NCBI RefSeq assembly: GCF_900113025.1
Contig: NZ_FONT01000001.1
Location: 248,001-312,000 of the forward strand
Length of the DNA: 64,000 nucleotides
Origin: Alteribacillus iranensis
Lineage (GTDB): Bacteria; Bacillota; Bacilli; Bacillales; Marinococcaceae
Direction of reading: 5' to 3'
Shown here: in pieces, positions 42,644-51,773 of the stretch
Numbering within the stretch: position 1 is the first letter of the stretch
Layout of the letters: each line of letters opens with the position of its first letter
The notes under the pieces: model-generated
Told to the model about the DNA's origin: nothing
What the model saw: the letters and a program-made list of their open reading frames with translations, nothing else
The model's database searches: none
Program-made: the position numbers and the translations under genes

Positions 42644-42789
42644 TAGACTCCATCCCCCTTCTAGTCCTTCTCCGTTATGTGTGCTTGCAGACATTCATAC
42701 AGAGTTCGTCTATCTTTCATTACAGTATGGTGAACATTTTTCCGTATTTTATCCCACCGTTTTCTTCTAATGTCACTTTTCCTAACGGT

Positions 42790-42819
42790 ACATAAAACAT
42801 TCATCCTTATTTCATACTA
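42790..42819 (+). promoter_or_regulatory. Sigma-G type promoter of the second spoVA cluster
   Basis: ACATA (42790-42794), 18 bases, CATACTA (42813-42819). The -10 is identical to that of the spoVAA promoter at 29489. It lies about 70 bases before the lipoprotein gene. Confidence 0.62.
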
Positions 42820-42888
42820 AACGTGCGAGACCTCAATCCATACAGACGGGAAGGAAAGGTATAGAAACCTCAGGAAGGAAGGAGCTAA

Positions 42889-43326
42889 ATGAAAGCGCAG
42901 AAGACAAAAATATTATGTAAGCAAATATGTATTCTTTGTTTACTTTTCTCTGTTTTAGGCGGCTGTCAGGACCAAAACACTTCTTCAGAGACAGAACATT
43001 TGAATGAAGCGATGACGAAGTCCGAGTCGATCATGGAGGAAATGGAACCGATAACGTCATCTGTAGCCATCTATGACGATAAAGAAAAAGAGATATATGC
43101 TGCTGCGGAAGTGAGGCACATGGACAGACTCCGCTTAGATAAAATTAGAAAAGAGGCACATAAAAAATTGTCAGAGGAATGGCCTAACGAAACGGTTCAT
43201 TTTTCAACGGATAAAAAAGCGCTGATTGAGCTTCGTAAATTAAATAAAGATTTGGCAGCCAAGAAGATGGGAGAAGAAGAATTGAAAAAAAGATTAACGA
43301 AGATTGAAGAGCATATGAAAGGGTGA
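42889..43326 (+). CDS. YhcN/YlaJ-type sporulation lipoprotein
   Basis: This 145-aa protein has a basic start, a hydrophobic segment and lipobox VLGGC with lipidated Cys26. A helical, charged domain follows, with VAIYDDKEKEIYAAAEVRHMDRLR and a Lys/Glu-rich C-terminus. It resembles YhcN/YlaJ lipoproteins of the spore inner membrane, which head SpoVA2-type clusters; sequence similarity is modest. It overlaps spoVAC by 4 bp or so and shares its promoter. Confidence 0.72.
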   Translation: MKAQKTKILCKQICILCLLFSVLGGCQDQNTSSETEHLNEAMTKSESIMEEMEPITSSVAIYDDKEKEIYAAAEVRHMDRLRLDKIRKEAHKKLSEEWPNETVHFSTDKKALIELRKLNKDLAAKKMGEEELKKRLTKIEEHMKG

Positions 43327-43805
43327 GAAAGGGGATGAAAAAAAATCAGCAACAAACCAATGAACAAAAAATATATCAAGATTACGCAGCCAAAAAAGAA
43401 CCGAAACCTCCCATTTTATTAAACTGCCTCAAAGCGTTTATTATAGGTGGTCTTGTATGTACGTTTGGGCAGCTGATACAAGATTTTTTTCTGTATAATT
43501 TCGATTTTAACGAACAAACGGCAGGAGATCCTACGATTGCCGTATTAATCTTAATTTCCGTGTTATTAACGGGTTTTGGTGTATATGACAAATTGGCTCA
43601 ATTTGCAGGTGCCGGAGTAGCAGTGCCTGTTACCGGTTTTGCGAACTCGATGTCTAGTGCTGCGATTGAATACCGGACGGAAGGATATGTACTAGGTGTA
43701 GGTGGTAATATGTTTAAGCTCGCGGGGCCAGTCATTGTGTACGGTACCACCTCCGCTTTTTTAATCGCACTTATAAAAACACTATGGATGCAATGGGGGG
43801 GATAG
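43323..43805 (+). CDS. spoVAC: Stage V sporulation protein AC
   Basis: This 160-aa inner-membrane protein forms the mechanosensitive dipicolinate channel of the spore. There are about four helices, with the conserved FAGAGVAVPVTGFANSMSSA stretch and the EYRTEGYVLGVGGNMFKLAGPVI motif that identify the SpoVAC family. Its start overlaps the lipoprotein gene, and an in-frame ATG 12 bases later is possible. It is missing from the main spoVA operon at 29.5 kb, so this copy probably serves that role. Confidence 0.92.
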   Translation: MRKGMKKNQQQTNEQKIYQDYAAKKEPKPPILLNCLKAFIIGGLVCTFGQLIQDFFLYNFDFNEQTAGDPTIAVLILISVLLTGFGVYDKLAQFAGAGVAVPVTGFANSMSSAAIEYRTEGYVLGVGGNMFKLAGPVIVYGTTSAFLIALIKTLWMQWGG

Positions 43806-43806
43806 T

Positions 43807-44829
43807 ATGCTTCAGGGCAGTCAATCTTGGAAGTTCGTAAATGAACCTGTCATCCTGTCCACTGGGGTTGTAGGCGGGCCGTTTGAAGCAAAAGGAAATG
43901 TAACAAAAGATTTTGATCACCTCTTTTCTGATGTTTGGATGGCAGAGACAACCTTTGAAAAAGCCCAAACTCGATTATTTGAAGAGGCTTCTTATACAGC
44001 TTTGTCCAAGATCAATAAAAAACCTCAAGATATGCAATTTTTATTTGCAGGTGATCTGATTAACCAAATAACAGCTACAAGCTTTGCATGCCGTACATTG
44101 TCGATTCCCTATTTTGGTTTATTTGGGGCATGTTCTACTTCTATGGAAGGTCTCGCTTTAAGCAGCTTCATCGTGGATAAAGGGGGAGCTGATTACATTT
44201 TAACCGGCACAGCAAGCCATAACGCTGCTACTGAAAAGCAATTTAGATATCCTAACGAATACGGGGCACAAAAGCCGCCGACGGCTCAATGGACAGTTAC
44301 TGGCTCTGGTACAGCAGTTATCGGAAAAAGCGGTGCCGGCCCTGTCGTTACATCTGCGACCATCGGAAAAATTATGGATTTAGGTGTCACGGATCCATTT
44401 AATATGGGGGCAGCGATGGCTCCGGCGGCAGCCGATACAATTGAAGCCCACTTTACTGATTTTGATCTGGATCCTTCTTATTACGATTACATCGTTACAG
44501 GGGATTTAGGAGAAATCGGCTTACCATTAATGAAAGATCTTCTTCAGCAGCGGGGCATCATGGTCACGGATGCTCAATGTCTTGATTGCGGTCTGCTCAT
44601 TTACAAAAGTGAACAAGAGGAAGTACAAGCTGGCGGGAGTGGGACAGGTTGTTCTGCCGTTGTAGTGTACGGACATCTATTGAATCGCTTAAAAAATCAA
44701 GAATTCACACGAATGCTTGTCGTAGCAACCGGTGCATTGCATAGTCCTTTATCCGTTCAGCAAGATGAGACAATTCCATGTATTGCGCATGCTGTGTCCA
44801 TTGAGATGAAAGGGGTAGGAAACCTGTGA
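43807..44829 (+). CDS. spoVAD: Stage V sporulation protein AD
   Basis: This 340-aa thiolase-fold protein binds dipicolinic acid at the spore inner membrane. Characteristic segments are [31 protein letters not shown] (the thiolase-like Cys loop), [35 protein letters not shown] and [17 protein letters not shown]. It starts one base after the spoVAC stop and its end overlaps spoVAE by 4 bp, so the three genes form one translational unit. Confidence 0.95.
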   Translation: MLQGSQSWKFVNEPVILSTGVVGGPFEAKGNVTKDFDHLFSDVWMAETTFEKAQTRLFEEASYTALSKINKKPQDMQFLFAGDLINQITATSFACRTLSIPYFGLFGACSTSMEGLALSSFIVDKGGADYILTGTASHNAATEKQFRYPNEYGAQKPPTAQWTVTGSGTAVIGKSGAGPVVTSATIGKIMDLGVTDPFNMGAAMAPAAADTIEAHFTDFDLDPSYYDYIVTGDLGEIGLPLMKDLLQQRGIMVTDAQCLDCGLLIYKSEQEEVQAGGSGTGCSAVVVYGHLLNRLKNQEFTRMLVVATGALHSPLSVQQDETIPCIAHAVSIEMKGVGNL

Positions 44830-45176
44830 TATATTTCTGGGCCTTTGTAGTGGGAGGAATCATTTGTACCATCGGACAACTATTGATGGATAAAGCAAAG
44901 TTGACGCCAGGACATACGATGACAACGCTTGTGGTCTCAGGAGCTATTTTAGATGGTCTCGGCCTTTACGAACCCCTCATTGATTTTGCAGGTGCCGGAG
45001 CAACTGTCCCGATTACCAGCTTTGGTAATTCATTAGTCCACGGGGCCATGGCCGAGGCAGAGCAAAGAGGAATAATAGGAGTAATTACGGGAATATTTGA
45101 AGTGACAAGTGCAGGTATTTCTGCAGCTATTATATTCTCTTTCTTAGCCGCACTTGTATTTAAACCAAAAGGTTAA
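44826..45176 (+). CDS. spoVAE: Stage V sporulation protein AEb
   Basis: This 116-aa membrane protein has four helices and the family stretch [22 protein letters not shown], parallel to SpoVAC. It belongs to the SpoVAEb subgroup; the soluble SpoVAEa is not present beside it. It overlaps spoVAD by ATGA-type coupling and is followed by a strong terminator that ends the cluster. Confidence 0.92.
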   Translation: MIYFWAFVVGGIICTIGQLLMDKAKLTPGHTMTTLVVSGAILDGLGLYEPLIDFAGAGATVPITSFGNSLVHGAMAEAEQRGIIGVITGIFEVTSAGISAAIIFSFLAALVFKPKG

Positions 45177-45185
45177 TTTAACAAC

Positions 45186-45227
45186 ATCTGCAAGAGCGCA
45201 CTTTTGTCCGTTCTTGCAGATTTTTTT
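45186..45227 (+). terminator. Terminator after spoVAE
   Basis: ATCTGCAAGA (45186-45195) pairs with TCTTGCAGAT (45212-45221), followed by a T-run. Confidence 0.88.
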
Positions 45228-45308
45228 GTTATCGCCCTTATAGAGGCTTCTTTGAGCGATTGTTAGTACAGACTTGTACCCACCGCTTTTCCAACTTATG
45301 CGAAGGGG

Positions 45309-45336
45309 GCATAAACAACGGACAAGTACATACAAT
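45309..45336 (+). promoter_or_regulatory. Sigma-E type promoter of dacB-spmAB
   Basis: CATACAAT (45329-45336) matches the sigma-E -10 consensus CATACAMT exactly. GCATAAA (45309-45315), 13 bases upstream, is a partial -35. dacB-spmAB is sigma-E-controlled in B. subtilis. Confidence 0.6.
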
Positions 45337-45380
45337 TTAACAAGTTGGACGAGATTTGATAAAGGGAGCCGGGGTGCCCG

Positions 45381-46511
45381 ATGAAGAAAATAACTTGTAT
45401 GATCATTTATTTAAGCGCTGTTTTGGTTGTACTGCCAGTCATTGAAGTCTATGCTAACCATCAAGATGATACCGTCCACATTTCGGGAAGATCGGGAGTT
45501 TTGATAGAGCAGGAGAGTGGACGCGTTTTATACGGCAAAGAGGAACATGAGCAAAGAAAAATTGCAAGCATTACTAAAATCATGACGGCTATTCTTGCGA
45601 TTGAATCAGGGAAATGGAGAGAGACTGTAGAGGTAAGCACACGAGCCGCCGGTGTGGAAGGTTCTTCATTATACTTAAGGCCAGGAGAGCACATCTCACT
45701 CGAAAATCTAACGTATGGTTTAATGATGAGGTCAGGCAACGATGCGGCAGTCGCAATAGCGGAACATGTGGGAGGAAGTGTGGAAGGATTCACGTATTTA
45801 ATGAATGAGAAAGCTAAAGAAATTGGGATGAAAAATTCGCAATTTACGAATCCTCATGGATTAGATGACGGAGATAATCATTACTCTACAGCTTATGATA
45901 TGGCTCTTCTCATGCAATACGCGATGTCAAATGACACATTTAATGAAGTTAGCAAAACAGAACGATACAGGGCCCCTCAAGAAGGAGAGGACTGGGATCG
46001 TATATGGAGTAACAAAAATAAACTGTTAACATCTCTTTACGAATACTGTATCGGAGGAAAGACAGGCTATACGAAAAGTGCCGGTCGGACATTAGTAAGT
46101 GCAGCAGAAAAGGGAGATATGACTCTAATTGCTGTTACATTAGATGCTCCCTCGGATTGGGATGATCACATTTCCATGTATGAGTGGGCGTTTTCTTCCT
46201 TTCACATGAAACAAATAGCGGAAGAAGAGGAAGAAATTACGATGAACGAGGTAGAACAAGGAACATTTTATTTACCAGAAGATTTCCGTTACCCATTAAG
46301 CAGTGATGAGAAACTAACGAGGAAACTATCGATCAAGCGATCATTAATAGATGGTCACGATGAGAAAACGATAGCAGGGAAAATAACGTGGTTGCTGGAA
46401 GATGAGGTAGCGCACGAAATGTCTGTCATTTTTGAGAGAGACAGTAACACAAACGAAGGCATCATTCGGAAAATTGGTAACCTCTTTCGTTCATGGACTG
46501 GAGGGGATTAG
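45381..46511 (+). CDS. dacB: Sporulation D-alanyl-D-alanine carboxypeptidase DacB
   Basis: This 376-aa penicillin-binding protein (PBP5*) regulates cross-linking of the spore cortex from the mother-cell side. It has an N-terminal signal peptide (1-25), SxxK at Ser63-Lys66 (IASITKIM), SGNDAA and IGGKTGYTKSAGRT motifs, and a C-terminal extension with a membrane-binding tail (RKIGNLFRSWTGGD). Order dacB-spmA-spmB is as in B. subtilis. The stop codon is closely followed by the TTG of spmA. Confidence 0.94.
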   Translation: MKKITCMIIYLSAVLVVLPVIEVYANHQDDTVHISGRSGVLIEQESGRVLYGKEEHEQRKIASITKIMTAILAIESGKWRETVEVSTRAAGVEGSSLYLRPGEHISLENLTYGLMMRSGNDAAVAIAEHVGGSVEGFTYLMNEKAKEIGMKNSQFTNPHGLDDGDNHYSTAYDMALLMQYAMSNDTFNEVSKTERYRAPQEGEDWDRIWSNKNKLLTSLYEYCIGGKTGYTKSAGRTLVSAAEKGDMTLIAVTLDAPSDWDDHISMYEWAFSSFHMKQIAEEEEEITMNEVEQGTFYLPEDFRYPLSSDEKLTRKLSIKRSLIDGHDEKTIAGKITWLLEDEVAHEMSVIFERDSNTNEGIIRKIGNLFRSWTGGD

Positions 46512-46512
46512 A

Positions 46513-47106
46513 TTGATACATCTTATCTGGATGTTCATGCTAATCGCAGGGATCGTGACAGCCATGTTCACCGGACGCATGGAAGAAGTCACGGAAGCGA
46601 TATTCACCGGGGCGGAAGAAGCAGTCGTTTTATGCTTTGGTTTAATTAGTGTGATGGTTTTTTGGCTTGGAATTATGAATATTATGAAATCAAGCGGTCT
46701 GTTAAAGTCTTTCACGAATATGCTGCGGCCGATTGCAGTAAAGTTATTTCCAGATGTACCTGCCAATCATCCCGCCATGGGATATATTTTATCAAACATC
46801 TCTGCTAACATCATGGGACTAGGCAATGCTGCTACTCCTATGGGGATAAAAGCTGTCAAAGAATTAAGGAGGTTAAACGGGGATAAAGAAGAAGCGAGCC
46901 GTTCGATGATTACTTTAATGGCATTAAACACTGCCAGTCTCACGTTGATTCCTACTACTATCATCGCGATTCGTATGAATTATGGTTCCGCGTCACCCGC
47001 AGAAATTGTAGGAACCACCATATTTGCAACAGGCTGTTCGACAATCGCTGCCTTATGTATTGATCGCTACTTCTATCACCGAAAACTGAAAAAGGGCAGA
47101 ATATGA
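46513..47106 (+). CDS. spmA: Spore maturation protein SpmA
   Basis: This 197-aa nucleoside-recognition-domain (Gate) membrane protein contributes to spore core dehydration. It has four to five helices; GLGNAATPMGIKAVKEL and NTASLTLIPTTIIAIRMNYGS are family blocks. TTG 46513 is chosen because GGAGGGG lies six bases upstream and the resulting N-terminus matches SpmA length (196 aa in B. subtilis). A frame open from 46432 would overlap dacB by 80 bases. Confidence 0.93.
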   Translation: MIHLIWMFMLIAGIVTAMFTGRMEEVTEAIFTGAEEAVVLCFGLISVMVFWLGIMNIMKSSGLLKSFTNMLRPIAVKLFPDVPANHPAMGYILSNISANIMGLGNAATPMGIKAVKELRRLNGDKEEASRSMITLMALNTASLTLIPTTIIAIRMNYGSASPAEIVGTTIFATGCSTIAALCIDRYFYHRKLKKGRI

Positions 47107-47636
47107 TGAATTGGCTTGAAACTGTGTCATTATGGACGATCCCTCTGTTACTCCTGATTATTCTCTTACATGCTGTTGTGAAAAAAGTGCCTGCTTATGA
47201 TTGCTTTGTGGAAGGAGGAAAAGACGGTTTTCAGTTGGCTGTCACACTCATTCCCTATTTAGTCGGTATGATGACAGCGATTTCTGTATTTAGGGCATCA
47301 GGGGCGATGGACTTATTGCTTGAGACTCTAAAGCCATTGTTAGTGTTCTTAGGCATCCCGGCAGAGATTGTACCGCTGGCGATATTGCGTCCCATCTCGG
47401 GAAGCGGGGCTTTAGGAATGGCCAGCAACTTAATTGCAGAATATGGCCCTGATTCTTTTATAGGACGTTTAGCGTCGACCATGCAAGGGAGCACTGATAC
47501 GACGCTTTATGTATTAACGGTTTATTTTGGGGCTGCAGGTATCAGGTATATGGGAGGAGCTTTAAAAGTAGGACTTCTCGCTGATTTAGTAGGTATTATA
47601 GCTTCTATTTTCATTGTTACCCTCGTTTTTGGGTGA
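47103..47636 (+). CDS. spmB: Spore maturation protein SpmB
   Basis: This 177-aa partner of SpmA is a Gate-domain membrane protein with about five helices. Conserved blocks are DCFVEGGKDGFQLAVTLIPYLVGMM, LRPISGSGALGMASNLI and MQGSTDTTLYVLTVYFGAAG. It overlaps spmA by 4 bp. The stop codon lies in the stem of the terminator that follows. Confidence 0.94.
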   Translation: MMNWLETVSLWTIPLLLLIILLHAVVKKVPAYDCFVEGGKDGFQLAVTLIPYLVGMMTAISVFRASGAMDLLLETLKPLLVFLGIPAEIVPLAILRPISGSGALGMASNLIAEYGPDSFIGRLASTMQGSTDTTLYVLTVYFGAAGIRYMGGALKVGLLADLVGIIASIFIVTLVFG

Positions 47637-47661
47637 GCTGCGGTGGGCAGCTCTTTTTTTT
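47635..47661 (+). terminator. Terminator after spmB
   Basis: GAGCTG (47635-47640) and CAGCTC (47648-47653) with a run of eight T. Confidence 0.85.
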
Positions 47662-47729
47662 GTTTGTGAAATGACAAAAGCTATTCGATTGTGAGCAATT
47701 ACATAGTATTATTCTCTCAAAACCTGATT

Positions 47730-47989
47730 ACAGTGGCGACAAGCCTCCTAGCCCCACAGGACGTGACGCTCTTAGTCGAACATCCTTACATGATTGCGCT
47801 TTTCTTATTGTCTAGCTTCAGGCGCCATCGGCTCGAGGTCGCTTCAACCCGCTCTGCGGCGGCAGAGCCTCCTCGGCGGGTCTCCAGCGCTTGTCGTATT
47901 AGTGTTCTTCTGCTAAGTACGCGAACGTCCTGTTCGCAACGCAGAAGTCAGCACGTCCTGTGCAAGCCAGGGCGCTTGCGCTTTTCTTA
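47730..47989 (+). repeat. Dispersed modular repeat, copy E
   Basis: The order is a short variant module (GGCGACAAGCCTCCTAGCCC, ending GCGCTTTTCTTATTG), module 1 (TCTAGCTTCAGGCGCCATCG to GGGTCTCCAGCGCTTGTCG), module 2 (TTCTGCTAAGTACGCGAACG to ACGTCCTGTGCAAG) and the right end GGGCGCTTGCGCTTTTCTTA. A 99-codon frame at 47691-47990 is encoded by it and rejected. Confidence 0.85.
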
Positions 47990-48045
47990 GTTTAAGGTTG
48001 TGAAAAGGTGTTGGGATGGTTATGATGGAACATGAGGTGAACATG

Positions 48046-48768
48046 ATGGAACGAGTACAAAAAGTAATCGCAAATGCAGGGGTTACATCAAGGCGTAAAG
48101 CAGAGAAATTAATAGAAGAAGGCCGAGTAAAAGTTAACGGTAAAGTAATTCGTGAACTTGGTGTAAAGGTATCCCCTCAGAAAGACACCGTGGAAGTAGA
48201 CGGTATTCCGCTCGATAAAGAAGAACCTGTTTATTTTTTATTCTATAAGCCAAAGCAAGTAATTTCGGCCGTTCAAGATGATCGTGGCCGCAAGGTTGTA
48301 ACCGATTATTTTAAGGAAGTCGAGCAGCGAATATTTCCTGTAGGCCGGCTGGATTACGAAACTTCCGGTCTGTTGCTCTTGACCAACGATGGTGAATTTG
48401 CCAATTTAATGATGCATCCTAAAAATAAAATTAATAAAACGTATATCGCAAAAGTGAAAGGTAAGCCTGGAAAAGACGAACTGAAAGCATTACAGAGAGG
48501 CCTCCCGATAGAAGGAAAAAAAACAGCGCCTGCGAAAGCTAGAATCAAGTCAGCTAATATTAAAACGAACTCGTCCATCGTCGAACTAGTGATCCATGAA
48601 GGAAGAAACCAACAGGTAAGAAAGATGTTCGACGCCATTGGCCACCCCGTGATGAAACTGAAACGAGAAAAGTATAGTTTTCTCACGCTAGAAAATTTAA
48701 AACCAGGTGACAAACGGCCATTGAAACCTATTGAAGTCAAAAGATTGATCGACAGTGCTGTCACATAA
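48046..48768 (+). CDS. rluB: 23S rRNA pseudouridine synthase RluB
   Basis: This 240-aa RsuA-family enzyme probably makes pseudouridine 2605 in 23S rRNA. It has an N-terminal S4 RNA-binding domain (ERVQKVIANAGVTSRRKAEKLI), a catalytic domain with VGRLDYETSGLLLLTNDG (nucleophile Asp) and ELVIHEGRNQQVRKMFDAIGHPV. ATG 48046 follows GAGGTGA; the longer frame from 48016 adds a Met-rich extension that is unlikely. Position upstream of the res genes matches B. subtilis ypuL. The resA gene expected next is absent. Confidence 0.93.
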   Translation: MERVQKVIANAGVTSRRKAEKLIEEGRVKVNGKVIRELGVKVSPQKDTVEVDGIPLDKEEPVYFLFYKPKQVISAVQDDRGRKVVTDYFKEVEQRIFPVGRLDYETSGLLLLTNDGEFANLMMHPKNKINKTYIAKVKGKPGKDELKALQRGLPIEGKKTAPAKARIKSANIKTNSSIVELVIHEGRNQQVRKMFDAIGHPVMKLKREKYSFLTLENLKPGDKRPLKPIEVKRLIDSAVT

Positions 48769-48868
48769 GTGTCATAAAGAACACGATGTAAACCTTTTGC
48801 TATTAGCGTTATAATTAGGGTTGGAATAACTACTAGGTGGATGGTTTAGACACAATAGAGGTGTTTTT

Positions 48869-50503
48869 ATGGAGAAGGAAAAGTGCGAACAGTGCGGTCA
48901 TCTCAATCCTTACGGTACCCGCCTATGTCAATCATGCGGGAATCCGCTTGATGAAAAGGATAAAAAAGCTACCGTTTTGGACATGCGTTATGAAGGAACC
49001 GCGAGAAGGTCACAAACCTATAACAAGACGATCATTGACAAGATATGGAACTTCTTCTCCTCCGTGAAAGTCGGTGTGTGGATTATTATTTTAGTGCTGT
49101 CTGCTTCTGCACTAGGGACATTATTTCCTCAGGAAATGTACATTCCAGGGGGAGTGACCCCATCCGACTATTACAGAGAAGAATACGGCATTGCTGGACA
49201 AATTTATTACGAACTCGGGTTTCACAATCTCTATGGTTCGTGGTGGTATATGGCATTAGTCGCGTCACTTGGTATTTCTTTAGTGATTGCAAGTATCGAC
49301 CGGGTAGTTCCTCTTTATCGTTCGTTAAAAAACCAGCGTGTTAAGAAAAATGAAGCGTTCTTAAAACGTCAACGGTTTGTTGGACAGGTAGAGACGGACG
49401 ATCAGGAAAGAGCGATCGCCGAAGCAAAAGAAGTGCTGCAACAAAGAAAGTACAAAGTGAGAGAAGAAGATGGAAACATCCTTGCGGAAAAAGGTCGTTT
49501 TTCAAGATGGGGTCCATATGTAAACCATTTAGGACTTATTATTTTTCTTACAGGAGCGTTACTTCGCTTTTTCCCGGGAATGTACGTCGATGATTCTGTT
49601 TGGGTACGAGAAGGAGAAACAAAAGTGGTCCCCGGAACAGATGGCGAATATTTTATCAAAAATGAACGCTTCCTCATGGAATTGTATGATGAGAATGATG
49701 AAAAATACGGAGAAGCAATGGAACGCACGGGGGAACCCGTCGTGGAGAACTTCCAAACGGATGCAGTGCTATATCAGAGAAAAGATGCAGGGACGGTTGG
49801 AACGGAGCCAGAACTTGAAGTATGGAAAGAAGACGAGATCCGTGTGAACCATCCACTGCGATTTAATAATTTCGGTCTTTATCAAAGTGATTATAAATTA
49901 AATGAGTTAAGTAAAATGGCGTTTACTCTCGACAGCCGAGAAACAGGAGAAAGCATTGGAAACCTTGAGATTGATTTACATGACCCGAAAAGTGAATATG
50001 ATTTAGGGGATGGCTATAAAGTTATCGTTCATTCCTATTTCCCTAATTTTGAATTCAATGAAGAAGGGGAACCAACCACCATTTCAAGTGTGCCGGATAA
50101 CCCTGCTTTTATCTTCCAAATTATTTCTCCCGAGCATCCAGATGAAGGGGAGTATAGCTTTGTAGGAATTCGAACGAATGAAGATATTTTTAAAGAAAAC
50201 GATTATGAAATGAGCTTTGCGGATGTAGAGATGAATCACGTCACCGGTTTGACGGTTCGAAAAGACTTAACGCTTCCTTTCCTCATTACAGGCGGTTCAA
50301 TCTTTATGATTGGCTTAATACAAGGGTCATACTGGTCCCACCGCAGAATTTGGATCCAGAAATCAGGAAAGAAGCTTTGGATCGCTGGACATACCAATAA
50401 ACATCTCCATTCGATAAAGCAAGACTTTAAAGTACTAGCTGAAAAGACAGAGTTTGAGGCAAAAGAAAACGAAGCATTGGTCACAAACCAACAAAAGGAA
50501 TAG
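48869..50503 (+). CDS. resB: Cytochrome c biogenesis protein ResB
   Basis: This 544-aa system II cytochrome c assembly protein forms the haem-handling complex with ResC. It starts with a zinc-ribbon (CEQCGHLNPYGTRLCQSCGNPL, as CxxC pairs near residues 6-9 and 21-24), then three membrane helices near residues 75, 125 and 215, a large extracytoplasmic region of about 235-465, and a last helix (LPFLITGGSIFMIGLIQGSYW). The invariant His could not be placed firmly. The ResA step is encoded elsewhere. resC follows after 21 bp. Confidence 0.94.
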   Translation: MEKEKCEQCGHLNPYGTRLCQSCGNPLDEKDKKATVLDMRYEGTARRSQTYNKTIIDKIWNFFSSVKVGVWIIILVLSASALGTLFPQEMYIPGGVTPSDYYREEYGIAGQIYYELGFHNLYGSWWYMALVASLGISLVIASIDRVVPLYRSLKNQRVKKNEAFLKRQRFVGQVETDDQERAIAEAKEVLQQRKYKVREEDGNILAEKGRFSRWGPYVNHLGLIIFLTGALLRFFPGMYVDDSVWVREGETKVVPGTDGEYFIKNERFLMELYDENDEKYGEAMERTGEPVVENFQTDAVLYQRKDAGTVGTEPELEVWKEDEIRVNHPLRFNNFGLYQSDYKLNELSKMAFTLDSRETGESIGNLEIDLHDPKSEYDLGDGYKVIVHSYFPNFEFNEEGEPTTISSVPDNPAFIFQIISPEHPDEGEYSFVGIRTNEDIFKENDYEMSFADVEMNHVTGLTVRKDLTLPFLITGGSIFMIGLIQGSYWSHRRIWIQKSGKKLWIAGHTNKHLHSIKQDFKVLAEKTEFEAKENEALVTNQQKE

Positions 50504-50524
50504 GAATACGGAAGGGGTGACGAT

Positions 50525-51712
50525 ATGGATACCATAAATGAAACCTTTTTATTGATTGCCTTCTTTTTATATTTACTGTCTACTATCTTATTTTCTGTCT
50601 CCGTGACGGGGAGAAAGTGGCGTGATAAAGAAGGCGATATGACAGGAAACAGGTGGGGCACGTTAGGCTTCATTACAGCGATTGCCGGTTTCGTATTTGC
50701 GCTCGGTTACTTTATTACGAGATGGGTGGAAGCGGGACGTGCTCCGGTAAGTAATATGTTTGAATATATGACGTTCCTGGGGATTGCTCTTAGCTTTGCA
50801 TTCCTCATTATATACGCCATTTATAAAACAAACGTGTTGGGTATGTTCACCATGCCGGTGGTTATGCTCATTATCGCTTACGCTTCTATTTTTCCATCGG
50901 AAATTGAACCATTGATACCATCGCTTCAAAGTAATTGGCTCAAAATACACGTTACGACAACAGCGATCGGTCAAGGGATATTATCCATTGGGTTTGCAGC
51001 AGGGCTTATTTACTTAATTCGTACGTTGGATTTTACGAAGAGAGACAAAAAAGTGTTTTGGCTGGAGTTCATTATGTACTCCCTTGTGAGTTTAGCTGGA
51101 TTTATCGTCGTACGGTACTTGTTCCAATTGTTAAATTATGAAGCAGTGTTTCAATACGTGGATGAAACGGGTAATGAAGCTGAATTAGTGTATCACTTGC
51201 CGGCTATCCTAGGTCCGAATGAAGGACAGTTGTTAACATCCGGTGTGATGGAACCTTTGATTCATTTACCATCCTGGTTACGAAGCGATGACGCGAACAC
51301 GGTAGTCTGGTCACTGCTTACAGGTGTTGTTCTTTATGTGCTGCTGCGTCTCATTTTGAGAAAGCCTATTGGCGGATCACTGCAGCCAGTCTTAAAGGGC
51401 ATTAACCCTGAGACAATCGATGAAGTAAGCTATCGAGCTATTGCGATAGGGTTCCCGGTGTTTACATTGGGCGGATTGATTTTCGCCATGATTTGGGCTC
51501 AGATCGCCTGGACGAGGTTCTGGGGATGGGATCCGAAGGAAGTATGGGCTTTAATTACTTTCCTCTTTTACGCCGCCTATTTACACTTACGTTTATCGCG
51601 AGGATGGCACGGAGAAAAGTCAGCATGGCTGTGTGTCATAGGCTTTGCTATTATTATGTTCAACTTAGTGTTTGTCAATTTAGTTATAGCAGGGCTTCAT
51701 TCCTATGCCTGA
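50525..51712 (+). CDS. resC: Cytochrome c biogenesis protein ResC (CcsA)
   Basis: This 395-aa polytopic protein with eight or more helices carries the tryptophan-rich haem-binding WWD-type motif (WTRFWGWDPKEVWALITF) and conserved flanking His residues in helices (LQSNWLKIHVTTTAIG, LHLRLSRGWHGEKSAW). With ResB it exports haem and ligates it to apocytochrome c. A terminator and a dispersed repeat separate it from resD, so operon continuity with the regulators is doubtful here. Confidence 0.94.
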   Translation: MDTINETFLLIAFFLYLLSTILFSVSVTGRKWRDKEGDMTGNRWGTLGFITAIAGFVFALGYFITRWVEAGRAPVSNMFEYMTFLGIALSFAFLIIYAIYKTNVLGMFTMPVVMLIIAYASIFPSEIEPLIPSLQSNWLKIHVTTTAIGQGILSIGFAAGLIYLIRTLDFTKRDKKVFWLEFIMYSLVSLAGFIVVRYLFQLLNYEAVFQYVDETGNEAELVYHLPAILGPNEGQLLTSGVMEPLIHLPSWLRSDDANTVVWSLLTGVVLYVLLRLILRKPIGGSLQPVLKGINPETIDEVSYRAIAIGFPVFTLGGLIFAMIWAQIAWTRFWGWDPKEVWALITFLFYAAYLHLRLSRGWHGEKSAWLCVIGFAIIMFNLVFVNLVIAGLHSYA

Positions 51713-51719
51713 TGAAAAG

Positions 51720-51751
51720 GAGCTGTTCCTGCGGGGACAGCTCGTTTTCTT
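51720..51751 (+). terminator. Terminator after resC
   Basis: GAGCTGTTCC (51720-51729) pairs with GGGACAGCTC (51734-51743), one G-T pair, followed by GTTTTCTT. Confidence 0.78.
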
Positions 51752-51773
51752 ACAAGTTTAGAAGCATTCATTA

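Noticed and set aside
47691-47990. A 99-codon forward frame upstream of rluB
   Set aside because: It is encoded by repeat copy E and its Arg/Ser-rich peptide matches the one from copy A, so it reflects the repeat and not a protein.
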